A DNA stretch of 64,000 nt, from NCBI RefSeq assembly GCF_020921035.1, contig NC_063158.1:4570001-4634000 (forward strand), in the 5' to 3' direction. This document shows positions 1 to 11,900 of this stretch, piece by piece. Numbering within the stretch: position 1 is the first letter of the stretch; each line of letters opens with the position of its first letter. The DNA is from Rhodamnia argentea. Taxonomy: Eukaryota > Streptophyta > Magnoliopsida > Myrtales > Myrtaceae. Under the pieces are notes generated by a model. It ran no database searches and was not told the DNA's origin. It saw only the letters and a list, made by a program, of their open reading frames with translations. Both the position numbers and the translations under genes were made by a program.

Positions 1-24
1 AAATGGACCCTGTGTAATAACTAT

Positions 25-513
25 TTAGAGCAGTAATGCAACTGCTGCAGATAGAACCATCAAAGCCAAGCTATTCCCATGAGCAAAAGCAATATTGCCT
101 GGCGTGGAGGCCACCGGTGCCATGGAGGGGCTCTTTCCTGGAGGCGAGGGAGGAGAGGGCGGTGTCGAAGGTTCCATCATGGGTGGAGGTGAGCTCATGG
201 CAGGGCCGGGGCTCGTCGTAGGGGTGGAAGCCGGAGGAGACATCATCGGCGGAGGTGACGAGACAGGGGTGGCTGCAGGGGCCGGGGTCATGGTGGTCGG
301 TGGAGGCGACGAGACAGGGGTGGCCGTGGGGGGCGGGGTCATGGTGGTCGGCGGCGGAGCCATCACGGTGGTGGGAGGGGTGGCAATGGAGGAGGGTGGC
401 ATTGTCATGGGGGTGGTTGAAGGGGTCGGGGAAGGAGCTTGAGCAAGTGCTGATGGGGCTAGAAGAGAGGACACGAGGAGGATTGAGCAAAGCATGACAC
501 TGTGGAGGGCCAT
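25..513 (-). CDS. Classical arabinogalactan protein (GPI-anchored cell-surface proteoglycan backbone)
   Basis: This is a single-exon 162-residue protein. Residues 1-24 form a signal peptide (hydrophobic LLVSSLLAPSALA, with cleavage expected before QAPSP). Residues 25 to about 137 are almost entirely Pro, Ala, Ser, Thr and Met, with many AP, SP, TP and PPP motifs, the substrate pattern for prolyl hydroxylation and arabinogalactan addition. Within it a block reading ATPVSSPPP is repeated almost exactly. The C-terminus (GNSLALMVLSAAVALLL) is a short hydrophobic tail after small residues, as in a GPI-anchor signal. By family knowledge the mature protein is an O-glycosylated proteoglycan at the plasma membrane and wall. 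The start is the first ATG after a TATA box about 60 nt upstream. A fasciclin or lysine-rich AGP is excluded by the missing domains. The class is clear; the individual family member cannot be named. Confidence 0.88.
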   Translation of the reverse strand: MALHSVMLCSILLVSSLLAPSALAQAPSPTPSTTPMTMPPSSIATPPTTVMAPPPTTMTPPPTATPVSSPPPTTMTPAPAATPVSSPPPMMSPPASTPTTSPGPAMSSPPPMMEPSTPPSPPSPPGKSPSMAPVASTPGNIAFAHGNSLALMVLSAAVALLL

Positions 514-573
514 GCTTGTGCTTGTGGGAAGTGAACTGGTTTGGCAAGGTGGGAAATAATAGGGGTGAGGTTG

Positions 574-581
574 CTATATAG
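574..581 (-). promoter_or_regulatory. TATA box of the arabinogalactan protein gene
   Basis: On the minus strand CTATATAG lies about 60 nt upstream of the start codon, which leaves room for a short leader. The position and sequence fit a plant TATA box. The transcription start was not measured. Confidence 0.6.
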
Positions 582-2990
582 AGCCCGAGGGCAAACAATG
601 GCTGGAAGGGCTGTGACTTTAGATAGTTTTACCCTGGAGTGTATGGACATTGCATGCAATCTGTGGAGCCACTAACCAAGCAAAAAGTGACATTTCATCT
701 CTCTTTTTTTTTTTATGAATTTATTTTGAGTTCAGTTCATAAATTAATTGCATCACTCTTGTTCCAACTCCATAATTAAGGAAAGTTACCCGATCAGTCC
801 TAAACTCATTGTAGGGCTGCCAATTCAATTGTAAATTTGTCAATTTAGCCAATATAGTCTTAAAGCTTTGTGCGATACAGTCTTTCCAGTCAATTGCTGC
901 CGAAAACGTGGGACGGCCGGAGATGATTGAATGCTCACGTAAGACCACAATCGCATAACCCCGGGAATTCAGGGATTAATCCGCAGTTTTTGTCTTTAAC
1001 TATGTTAGTGTAATAAAGGTGTGAGGTGTGTGTTGTGTTGTGGCAAAGTATGGTCTCAACCAAGTGGCATGAAACCTTCATGCACCCCTTTTATGCCAGA
1101 GAAGCATTGATTTTGACGGAATTAAGGTTGTCCGATTCAATGTTGTGGTGGAGATTGGCTTTCATTTGTCCCCCTTGACCCGTTTTAATCAATCTCTTCA
1201 AGTCAAGTCTTCTTCTTCTTCTTTTACTTTCTTTTGTTACCCTCACACGAGCCAATTGAGCAATAATGGCCGTAAGCTCTTTGCAGCACAAAAATTGAAA
1301 AAAAAAAAATTTGCTTGTTCACGCCCTTGTTCCTTTGTTCTACTAGAATGTTTATCAACACGTGGAATTGCGACCTTTTACACGAGAATCGCAGTGTGAA
1401 TTGCAGAAAGCCGAAGGATCAATCTAGATTAGCAGTTCTAGTTCTTAAATGTATGTACTTAGTAAAAATCTCGGAGAATTCGGAGGTAGGACAACCGTGG
1501 TTAGATCAGACTTTAGCTCCGTATGTTTCGCGAAAAATAACTTTCAAGAAAATATTTTCGGGATTTTGTGACGTTCGTTCACAGAAAATGTAAGAAAAAC
1601 ATTTTCCGTTTTTGAAAAGATGAAGTCGTTTTTCCTCCTCTTCCGTCCTCCATAGACTCCTTTACGGTCTTTTCTTTTTACTTTTGTTTCTTTTCTTCGG
1701 TTTTTTTTTTCTTTTTTTGCCTCCTTTCCTTCCGTCTTCTTCCTCCGCTTGCCGCGGGTCTTGTCGACGACAGACATCCCGGCAACCGGCCATGACGTGG
1801 ACCGGCCATGGACGTGGGCCGGCGTGATAGTAGTGTCCAAGTTCTTGCTTTTCGATTTACGGGATCGGCGGCCAATAGCAAGATAGATCAACGTAGCGGA
1901 TGCAGACAGGACCCGCAAAGACGCCATTTGATGTTTCAGCAGGATGCAGACGCATCGCGTTCTTGAGAGCCGCTCTTTTCCCTGGCTCCTCGGATAGCCC
2001 ATCATCATTGAAAAGCATGGAACAAGACAAAGGAAAAGAATGCGAAGAAATCAACATTTTTAGCTGTTGTCCACTGTGATCACCGCACGTTGCGCATGGA
2101 CGAATACGAATCCTCACGACTGCAGGAACCCCGAGTCTCAGGGCACAAACCGACAGCCATTCGTAGGGAAGAAGGCAATTCTTGGATTGATTGAGAGGCA
2201 AAATTATAAATAAAAAAAAATCCTAAAATTATTACAATTACATCAGTTCAGTTCTAAATTTATTTATTTTTTCAACGACCGGCCAGAGGAGGAAGAAAAG
2301 AAAAAAAAAGAAAGCAAAAATATGATAAAATATAAAAAAATAAAAGAATTATAAAAAATTATTAGAAATTGGTTATGTCAGCAATTTCCAGTCAAAATTT
2401 GTGTGAAGAATTGAATTGGCACAAATACAAAAAGTTTGAGACTGAATTGATAAAAAAAAATTAGGATTGAATTGATGTAATTACAAAAGGTTTAAGATTT
2501 TTTTTTTTTGGTATTTTTCAATTCATTGATAAGGCGACTCTTTCGTCGTTTTCACAAGGTTGAATCGGTTATAGTGAAATCTATGTTGGGCTCTACCCAA
2601 AAAAGGGCTCGGACTTGGTCGCTCGTATGCCGCACCGTGATTCTCCATGTCGATATTCGACTCGGCCCCACCCTCGGAAACATGTCGACCCCGTAATGTC
2701 CATCAAAGCATTTAAAAGCTCACAGTTAATGAGAAGTAAACTGGATAGGCTCGCGTGGGACGAGATGGACCTCCGCCGTGAAGATGTAAGCTTTCCCGCG
2801 TGATTTCTAAATACTCGCTCGTCTTCCCTAACGATACTGAGCAAAAGCATTTGATCGTACTTCGAAAGTTTAAGTTGTCCAGTCAATCTGCATTAACTTG
2901 TGTAAATGAAAGTCACAATGTGTTTATCGAAATCACGGAAAAATAAGTAACTTGTTAAGCTCCTAATCAAAAACACTAATGATTAAACAT
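582..2990. other. Intergenic region, no convincing gene
   Basis: This stretch is AT-rich with low-complexity tracts. Around 1524-1620 it starts like the 27.1-kb TIR element (GTTTCGCGAAAAATAA). It is followed by a C/T-rich tract and a GC-rich patch at about 1740-1850 with repeated GGCCGG motifs, so it is probably a truncated copy of that element. Open frames here are lysine- and arginine-rich products of low-complexity DNA. I see no gene. Confidence 0.5.
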
Positions 2991-2992
2991 TA

Positions 2993-3870
2993 ACGCTGCG
3001 CTTGGTTGTTCGGATTTTTAGTGAGGATATGGCTAGATAGATAGGATAAGAAATCCAGGGATTTTGTCATATTCTACTTATTGTTTAGTGAATTGCGGAT
3101 TTAAAGTCGGATAACCAGAGACAATACGCAGTTGAGATGTAACTCTATTTTACTTAAATATCATGATGCTTTAGAAATTGTTCGGTGATGAGTTCTGATG
3201 AGTGAGCTATTATTGAGAAGAAGTTTGTGCCATTTGAATGAGAGCAGAATAGCGACGGAGCAGACCACATAGAATCGAGGGTCTTGATTTAGAGTCGAAT
3301 CCTTTGGAATGGCCTGCTAACCTTGTTTATTATCTTGTCGAGTGAGTAGACAAGTGCTGAACAATCTAATTCGCCCTCTTTTTATAAATTGAAGATGCAT
3401 GCATGCAAGTTATCCAAAAGAGCTACCTTCAAAGTTGATCAATCTCGAGTTCTTCATAACATATCAAAACCCTTTTCAAATGTCAAAAATGTTCAAGGGG
3501 TTAAAGAGTAAGGGAAGTGATCTCATATCACGCAAAACAATCGATTAAAGAATAAGATCGTGGAAATACACGGCTTTGCGGTCAAAGACCTAGCATGGCA
3601 CCACCGAAGAAGCGGCCTCTCACTAGAAAGGTTGCACGGCGCAATAGAGAGGCAACTCAATGGGAAGGAGAGGCGGTGATTGTGGGAAAAACCCCATTTT
3701 CCTCATATATTTTCTCTTAAGAAATCATATCCTGATTTATCTCACCCTTCTCTGAGGAAATTTTTATCCAAATTATATCCCTTTTGTCCTATCTTGGACA
3801 ACTACCAAATATAGGATATGACATAAGATATCTTATTCTAACTTATATCATGACGATCAAACACAGCCTA
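2993..3870. mobile_element. Putative non-autonomous terminal-inverted-repeat element
   Basis: The left end (GCTTGGTTGTTCGGATTTTT, then GGATATGGCTAGATAGATAGG) is matched in inverse orientation at the right end (GGATATGACATAAGATATC and ATCAAACACAGCC). The inside has no coding capacity. A fragment with the same end sequence recurs at about 54985-55060. The exact termini and target-site duplication were not resolved. Confidence 0.4.
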
Positions 3871-4214
3871 AAGAGTAAACTTATGGACGTGAATGATAGG
3901 TGAACCGCCCGATGAGCCCTTCTAGGCCTGGTCGCCCCCGGCCGGCAAAATAGACGTGCATGGCAAACAATTCCCTTCTTGGAGACAATCCGTCCCTTCG
4001 GCCCTCTCAAATTGCCTTCAATTTTTTATGGAGAACGTTTAAAATTCTTGTCGTCATGGTCAGGCATGGACTTGTTTTTTTTTTGGGTCGAATCGGGCAT
4101 GGACTTGAACTGCCATTAATTAATTGTAATTGTAATTGTAATATCTTCCCCTTCTTTTCTTTGATCATGCACGTTTCATTTGGACCATCGAAGTTGGCAT
4201 CGAGAGCAGAATAT

Positions 4215-4278
4215 ATGGGCCCGCTTTGGGCCCAAATATGTAGGCCGAATGCCCATGAGCGTGAACCTGAGGCCCAAT
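4215..4278 (+). promoter_or_regulatory. GGGCCC/site II-like cluster upstream of the plastid bL19 gene
   Basis: TGGGCCC (4216-4222), the perfect palindrome TTTGGGCCCAAA (4225-4236), GCCCAT (4251-4256) and GGCCCAAT (4271-4278) are clustered about 180-240 nt before the start codon. TGGGCY site II motifs are known in plant ribosomal-protein and other growth-linked promoters. That they act here is inferred from sequence and position only. Confidence 0.45.
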
Positions 4279-4453
4279 TAAGCTCCGCACGTGCGAGAGT
4301 AACGGGATACGCACGCCCTCGTCTGAGAAAACAGAAAGCAGATAAGGCCTTTCCACTCTTCTGCTTCAACGTCTCTCTCTATCCTCCATCCATGACTTCT
4401 CTTTAAGTCATTCTCGCTCAACGCTAACCATTCTCGGTCTTCTCTCCCCACCA

Positions 4454-6669
4454 ATGGCTTCCAATGTTCTTCCCCAGGTACGCGTTTTCGTGTGCAGACA
4501 GCTCTGTAACGCTCGCGCGCGCGCGTGTTCGTGGGTACATGCATGTCAGCTGTTTGATTGATGTGTTCAAGAGCTCGCAGCCGTTGAATTCCATTGTAGA
4601 GTGGCGAATTACATCTTCATTTGCTACATGCACGTCAGCTGTTTGATTGATGTGTCCAAGAGCTCGCAGCAGTTGAATTCCATTCTAGAGTGGCGAATTA
4701 CATCTTCATTTTGTATTGGTTCGTTTCGACTTTGATGATCAAGAGTTCTGTCAATTCCGTTCATCGCTAATTGCAGGCATTGATTGCGATTCCTAGAGGC
4801 GCCAACCACAGCGCTCCCAGGAAGCTAGGGTTCTCCGCGCTCGCAGCTGGCTCCAGCGGACACTGTCGGACCTATCCTAGACACGGGTGTTTGCTCTCTA
4901 GGGTTTCGTTTGGCTCTAGGGGATTGAGTAGTCCGGTGATTGCGGCCTTTTCGAAGCGGAGTTTTGTGGTTAGAGCTGAGCCGGAGCCAGAAGCCGAAGT
5001 TGCTTCCAGTGAGAGCGCGGAGGAGAATGCTGAAGCAGCTGCTGACGTCAAGGAAGCTGCTGAAGCAGTAGCGGAGGAGGAAGTCGTGGAAGTGAAGCCT
5101 CCAAGTAAGCCAAGGGTTAAGCTTGGCGATATTATGGGGGTAATTTCGTGCTCAATTATGAATCACTTCGAACCATGAAGTCCAATTAGTGTAACTTTAC
5201 ACTCCGGAGCCTGCCTGTTGGTCTAGCTTTGCCACTTAGTACCGGTTTCTGTGGTTAGGTTGTGTTACTTTTACCTTCTTTCATTTGGACATGGAAAGAG
5301 TGAAAGACCGGTTGAATATGTGTCGCCTTATGATAGTCAACTGCGGGTTGGCTTTTGAAATCGGTTTTCTTAGTTGCAAAGTTACGATGTGGTTGTAGTT
5401 AAGCAGTTAGTTGCTTCTGTAATTATGCTTGATCGGAAGATAATTTGGAGAGTAAATCAACAATAATGATGGTTCTTTTTGGTTGTTTCTTTGTTGTTCG
5501 TCTTTCTCATGAACGCGGAATTTAGAAATATGGGAGAAACTCTAAATGTTTCTTGCTATTTGGTAGATATTGAACAAAAGAGCAGTCGAGGCATCTGAGA
5601 ATGAACGGCCGGTTCCAGACGTCAGGACTGGAGACATAGTGGAAATTAAACTGGTAAATGTTGATGATTGTCTATTCATTTCTTTTGAACTTATCCGGTT
5701 TTACTTTTGTGAGTCTTATCTGTTTTTCAGTGATTCTTGTAAACACTTGTTTGATTAAATTGCAGGAAGTGCCTGAAAACAGGCGCAGATTGTCTATCTA
5801 TAAAGGCATAGTCATATCGAGACAAAATGCTGGCATCCACACGACCATTAGAATTCGGAGAATTATTGCTGGCATCGGGGTCGAGATTGTATTCCCGTTG
5901 TAAGTGAATCTTTTTCCTCCTTGCAGTTAGATCCTTTGCAGCTCTTAGGTGCTGTTGAACTTCTTTTGACTAGTCCCAGTAATCAGAACCTGAGATCATT
6001 AGGAAATAGTTGCATAATTGGGGTCACGAGTATTAAATGTTAGGCTCTTGTCGTAATCGAGTGTTCTTGATATGCTTGGGTAGAGGCCATAGATATCATC
6101 AGATTTACTGGTGCCAGTGCAGTTTAGTTGGTTTCAGAAATTATGATATGGCTGATGCCAACGCATTGATAGATGGGATAGAACGTAGCCCCACGCATTG
6201 AAAGTCATGTGTCAACAGTTGTAAGCGGTGGTAGTGGAGATTTGCCAATACTTTAGCTGATGTTTGTGCAGTGACTTGGTGTTAGACTGGATGATGTTCT
6301 TAATGTCTCGATGACTAGTGCTGAATAATATGTAAAGCCGGCTCATTTCTCAGCTTTTTCCCCTGCAAGCTACGGATCGTCCTTGGTATTCAAGATTTCT
6401 GCTATTGGACTATAAGCTTCCGACCCGACAGTGTTTTTGGTTCTTGTACTCTGACTGATTCAAATGCTAACTATTCTGCGTGTGTCATACCGTGTACGTT
6501 GAGGTATGGCTAAGCGCAACATACTAAATTTCGCATTTCCGTCATCCCATATTGTCGCAGGTACTCACCCAACATCAAGGAAATAAAAGTGGTTAAGCAC
6601 AGGAAGGTCAGGAGGGCTAGGTTGTACTATCTCCGGGACAAGCTTCCCAGGCTCTCCACCTTCAAATGA
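4454..6669 (+). CDS. RPL19: Plastid 50S ribosomal protein bL19 (nucleus-encoded), five exons
   Basis: Exons are 4454-4477, 4777-5139, 5567-5653, 5766-5899 and 6561-6669. All introns are GT-AG, the phases are consistent, and the product is 238 aa. The first 60-70 residues are rich in Ser, Arg and Ala and poor in acidic residues, as in a chloroplast transit peptide. An acidic Glu/Ala linker follows (about 71-115). The bL19 core starts near residue 120 with KLGDIM and ILNKRA, then [11 protein letters not shown], the family signature [20 protein letters not shown], and the basic tail [26 protein letters not shown]. bL19 binds 23S rRNA near the intersubunit bridge of the large subunit, here in the plastid. 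Bacterial bL19 is about 115 aa, so the extra length is the transit peptide plus the acidic linker. Exon 1 codes for only eight residues. Intron 1 carries an 89-bp tandem duplication. Confidence 0.93.
4536..4713 (+). repeat. 89-bp tandem duplication in intron 1 of the plastid bL19 gene
   Basis: Two adjacent copies begin TACATGCATGTCAGC (4536) and TACATGCACGTCAGC (4625), and both end in GGCGAATTACATCTTCATTT. They differ at only a few bases, so the duplication looks recent. A CG dinucleotide run lies just upstream (about 4514-4525). Confidence 0.9.
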
Positions 6670-8390
6670 AAAACTTACAATGCTGTCTCCACTCTTTGGC
6701 TCTTCACAACTCAAAGGAGCCCCTTTTTTTTTTTTTTTCCTGCGAATGGCATTAGAACTGCCTCTTAATTTTTGTTTGTTTGTTTGCTGTGAGCCTGTAT
6801 TCCCATTCTTTGGTATCATGCAGAGAAGGGGAATATCAGTGCACTAACGATTAGGAATATGTAATTTCTACATCTCTTCTTGTGATGTTCGTTTGGTCAT
6901 AAGATGTTCCTGTTTTATAAGCATGAAGATACTGACGCGGGAGGTCCCTAAACTTTCCGTGACGCTCTCTTTCGTTTTGTTGCACTTTTCAATTCAAGGC
7001 CCGACCTCAAATTTGAGGCCGTTGCAACCTCAGATTGGAGGTCCCGACCATCTATCTGAGGCGCGATCTCCTGTCCGAGGTTACGACGGCCTCAGATTTG
7101 AGGTCGCGACTTGGGTCTGAGGAGCCCGTGTATAATGGTTGTGAAGTCCGTGGTGGGGGAAGCCGTTTCCGATAATTATGAGCCACGGTTGCAAATGGTG
7201 TTCAAGTCCGACATGTGGACTCCACGTGGATGCCAGCGTGTAGAAATTGATGGGGTCATCAGCTAACACCAATGATCATATCAAGTAAATTTTGAAAAAT
7301 TTGGAGACCAAATTGATGAAAAAAAATTTAGGAACCATATTGAATATCGAAAATTGATTTAGAACTAACTTATATCGTCGTAAGCACGACAACCGAGTGA
7401 TCATTTTTTCCTTTCCCTGATTTTCATTAATTCGAGCTGAGCTGGAGTCTAAATCAAGCTTCTAGACTTATTGCATGCATATTTATGTAGTCACTTGACA
7501 CAAAATTCAACTTGTTTGAATAGCTCATACGTGAACACTCTACCAACGTCATAATTCATTTTAAGACAAAACACATCTTTCGTCATAACTCTGCATGAGT
7601 AGCTTGACAAAGTTTGGTCCCGAATTAATGTCGCAATTGGTAAGCGGCCCGAAATGTTGGAGAAGGGGGACACGTCATCAGGTCAACATCCGCTTAGATA
7701 GACATGACCACCCATCTATCCGACACGTGTCTCTTCTTTCTGAGTAAGATTCTTTCGAGGGGTCCAGTATAGAGTTAGCAACCATAGCGTTTATGATTTT
7801 GAGAAAAGAAATCATAAGCAGAAAGAAAAACATAAAAAGACCAGGGCAATTATGAAGATTAGATGGTGTGGGTGATTGGTTACCGGTCCAACTCGGTCCA
7901 TCTCAAAAAAAGGGAATTAGACTAGACTGATCGATCCGATTTTAGAGCTGTTCAATGAAGCTAGTTGCAGAAATAAATTTTCACATTTAAAAAGTGTAGA
8001 AACACTTGTAATAATTAAGAATTTAAATGATTTTTTTTTAAAATTCACTAGAAATAAATTTTACAAAAATAGTTGGTCCGATTCGGGTGGACAATTTCAA
8101 CCCGGCCGGACCAACAATTATTGATTCCAATTTAATAGAATTGAGAATCGGACTGGCGACTCTAGGAATTCACCCAAGCGGTCGGTTCGGTCCGGTCCGG
8201 GCAATTTTCGATCCAGTCAGTTCTTTTTGCTCACTATTGTTGGATCGGAGAAATTGACAGGTCATGGATTAAACGCCAATTTATGTAGCTAGCTAGAATA
8301 TTTACAGTGTCTCTCCGATCCGAACCATCGGTCGCCCTCGTGACCTGGCAACTAACCAGCGCACTAGTTTTTGCAGAGACCCAAAACCGC
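6670..8390. other. Intergenic region with a palindrome cluster, no gene seen
   Basis: This spans the 3' region of the bL19 gene, the CCTCAGATTTGAGG palindrome cluster (7005-7103), an AT-rich repeat remnant (about 7270-7380) and a stretch rich in GGTCCGGTCC-like motifs (about 7880-8220). No open frame here has convincing protein character. Confidence 0.5.
7005..7103. repeat. Cluster of 14-bp palindromes
   Basis: CCTCAAATTTGAGG (7005-7018, perfect palindrome), CCTCAGATTGGAGG (7028-7041) and CCTCAGATTTGAGG (7090-7103) recur, with partial copies (TCTGAGG, TCCGAGG) between them. Each can fold back on itself and pair with the others. Confidence 0.7.
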
Positions 8391-8912
8391 CTTTCTCTCT
8401 TTCTTTCTCTCTCTGGATCGAGTTGCTCCCTTTATTTTAGGGAGAGAGAAAGAGAGAGAGAGAGAGAGGCTGATGATGATTGTGTGTCGGTTTTCAATGA
8501 AGTAGCCGATATTTCAGGCGAGGTATAACCACCCAGTTTTGGACCGAGCATTCCTCTTCGACCCTTCGCCATCCGCTTCCTCCGCATACCTCCCTCTCTC
8601 TCTCTCTCTCTCTATACATTTTTTCTCTTCCTCTGTGAGTTCTTCTCTCTCTCTCTCTCTCTCTGTGGGGTTGGTGTTTTTGTTGTCTGGTTTTGATTCA
8701 AGCGAGGTTTCGTGTTCTTGGTTCAGTGGGTTTCGCGCGTTTGTATTGTGGTGGGTGATACTGGATTTGGTTCGTGGGTTGTCGGCTCGCGGAGGAGATA
8801 GTTTCGTGGCTGTGTTGTTTGCTCCATCATGACCGCCGCTGGTCATCCGTTGATCTCCGTTCATCCGGACGAGCTCAAATTCGATTGTATACTCTCTCTC
8901 TCTCTCTCTCTC
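8391..8912. repeat. Cluster of CT/GA microsatellites around the VAP27 leader and first exon
   Basis: Tracts of (AG)n at about 8451-8469 and (TC)n at about 8591-8612, 8645-8664 and 8892-8912 lie in the leader and at the very start of intron 1. The last begins only five bases after the splice donor. CT-rich leaders are common in plants; having four tracts within 520 bp is less usual. Confidence 0.85.
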
Positions 8913-11900
8913 AGACACACAGCAATGTCTACTGAGATATGTTTCTAGAGTTGCCTCGGCTTTCTTATTGAGATTGGAATTGTGGATTTGTTGACATTGA
9001 TTGTTGCACCCCGCAACACCACCCCACCAAAACATAAAGAAAAAGAAAAAGATAAAAAAAAAAAGACATTGATTGATGCTGATACGACTGGAATCAGCGT
9101 TTAGATGTCCGTCGTTGATGACCCTACGTCTTGATGTCAACTTTCGTTTTATCAGTTATAAAAAACAAAATGGAGAGATGACACTTTTCGATACTATGCA
9201 TTTTCTGCGAGTTTGCTGTGGGAATTCATCTTAGGAACCGATTGCTATAATTCGGCACTTTTGGCTTCAATAAGTGCATCGCTTCTTGGCGGGTAATTGG
9301 TTTCTTATTCCGCTTGTAGCTGAAACGTCCTTTGAGGATCAGGAAGGCCTGTAAAGATGTTCAGGAATTATAATTGGAATGGATCTGAGTGACAGGTAGT
9401 TGTGGTTGCATAGTGTGAAGATTAGAAATACAGTTAAAGTACTGGCATAAGGCTCTTTGCCTCACTAACATTGTTCAAGTAGTTAGTGTTATTGTGTTCA
9501 AAAGCACATTTTGTTACCGATGCTGTCATGAATGTCAATGACATATTGCAAATCTGAGATGCTGTGAGGTCACACGGGGATAAGTATGGGCATAAGCTGT
9601 TAATGTGAAGAGAATAGTGCGGTGCAACTTCTTTCATTTAGTATAATGTTGGCACACATTTTATGTATGTCGTGGTGTGAGGTCTCAGCAAGTTAAATTG
9701 TTCCTTGAGACATATTAGGTGATTGGGGGTAACCTTTGTTGGTACTGGTCAGAACTTGGTGCTTGTCTCACATGTGAAGCGTATTTTTTTTATGCTCTGG
9801 CTCACTGCGAGCAATAGTCTTAGAATGCCAAGCAACACGAGTCAAATGTGAGATATATAAACTCCAGCCTAATCAGATTTTCAAGCCAATTTCATACTTG
9901 CCTATCATCAGTGCTTTTGGCGTTTAAGTCTTTTCAAGTCACAGAGTAAGGTCTTTGTTCCCTGGTTTGAAGCACATACATATTCTCAGAGTTGTGACAT
10001 ATGTTGAGTGCAGCTGGCTGAATGAATGTTCAATAATATTGTACTGATTTTTGTAAAAGGAAAAGGGGAATATCAGCTGTCCCCGGTCATTTCTGATGTG
10101 CTTGCGTTATTCCATATAAACCTGGTTGAATGATGTATTGCCATCATGGACTTCTTCTCTCTTTTTGCACGTGTTTCGAAATTAATTAAGCTCTTGGCAA
10201 GCTGGAATTTAGGCTTTAGTGGTCTGATATTGATTTTTCTATTCAGTTGAGCTGGAAAAGCAAAGCTATTGTGATCTTAAAGTCGTAAACAACACAGAAC
10301 ACCATGTCGCTTTTAAGGTACTATCTATCGTGTTAAAACATGTTCATACTTTTGCTATATAGACATTTTCGTGCTCACATTAGTTCTTTCTGTTTGATAT
10401 GCCAGGTTAAAACAACTTCTCCTAAGAAGTATTTTGTACGACCTAACACCAATGTTATACAGCCTTGGGATGCATGCTTCATAAGAGGTAGTTTGCTTCG
10501 CCTTCTTCTTCTTCTTGGGATACCCTTTGATGTTATTGGCTTAGCTTTCACATGTATAAGTACTTTGTTGGACACATGTTTATATTATGCTTTTTATGCA
10601 TCTGGTCATGAGATCTGAAATACCTGTATTTTTCCTTTTTTGTTTGTCTAATTTGCAATGCTTTTGCTTTCTTTTGTTCCTTGCTTGTTCTGAAGTCACT
10701 CTCCAAGCTCAACAGGAATATCCCCCTGACATGCAATGCAAAGACAAATTTCTCCTGCAGAGTACAATAGTGCCACCAAACTCAGATGTTGATGACCTGT
10801 CTCCAGATACTGTAAGGATATCATTTACAAAGCACTGTGTTCCTATTTTACTGACTGTTGCACTATAATTTGTTTCTATTTCTAGTACAATCAGGCTTGT
10901 TCTTACACAAGTATGCTATGATTTGTTGTCCAGTTCAATAAGGATGCAGGAAAAACAGTAGAGGAATGCAAGCTGAGAGTTGTATATGTTTCTCCTAACA
11001 CAGGTCAAGAAAGTGTGGAAGACAATACGCTCAAGAGCTCCAGACAAAGTTTTGATGACTCCACTGTGAGTCTTTTGGATTGATATATATATATATAGTT
11101 TATCTTTTTTTCTGGAATTTGATAGATTGCTTGATCTTTTATCCTCCCTTCAAACTTGGTAAAATTGGATCCATGATGCAACAGACTAGAGAAGACAGAG
11201 CACTTATTAAGGTAGACAGAATAATTATGGGTGAGGTTGACTTTTGAAAATGGCAAACTGTCTGCAATGATTCACAGTTTATTTCCAAGCAAGACAACTA
11301 GAAAATACGAGAAAACGGAAGGAAAGAAGGAGTAGGGAAAGATGAAAAAGACCACTCTTTTTCCTTGCATTTCTTATTTCCTGTGAGATCTGTGGACCCA
11401 TATAGGCTGTAAAGACAAATATACCTTATGACAGAAATAGTCATTCCTGGCTTCAAGAAGTAGCAAATACGCATTCCTACATATTATCGTACTTTACTAC
11501 GTGTTAATTCATTACAATTTTATGCTTATTCTCTGCTATGTGATTATCCTAGAATCAGTCTGTGCAGCAACTGAAGGATGAGAGAGATGCAGCTGTTCGG
11601 CAAATGCAGCTCTTGCGGCAGGAATTGGTAAAAACCTTCTCTCTTTCATCGTCTTTGAAGTCGTCTGCTAGACTGATATTTTGGTGAAAAAAAAAAGAAT
11701 TGTTTAATACCATGCAACATGTTTAAACATTTGAATATATGATAAAAGATCACCTTGGCTATGCAAGAGGTGCAAACATCTAAGGTTTCAAACTTTTTTG
11801 TTTTACAAGATACCATGTTAGAATGCCTATTTGACTTACTCCTTCCATAAATGAAGGTGTAATTGCGCTACATCCTTACATTGTTGAGGACATGAGGTAC

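Noticed and set aside
95..497. Gly- and Trp-rich open frames on the plus strand opposite the arabinogalactan gene
   Set aside because: They are the antisense of the Pro/Thr/Ser codon repeats; the minus-strand protein has a signal peptide, GPI signal and TATA box.
1544..2201. Lys/Arg-rich open frames on the minus strand
   Set aside because: They arise from C/T-rich low-complexity DNA and a repeat core; no motif, no splice model, mixed composition.
8514..9140. 208-residue minus-strand frame with long Glu-Arg runs
   Set aside because: It is the reading of CT microsatellites opposite the VAP27 leader and first exon.
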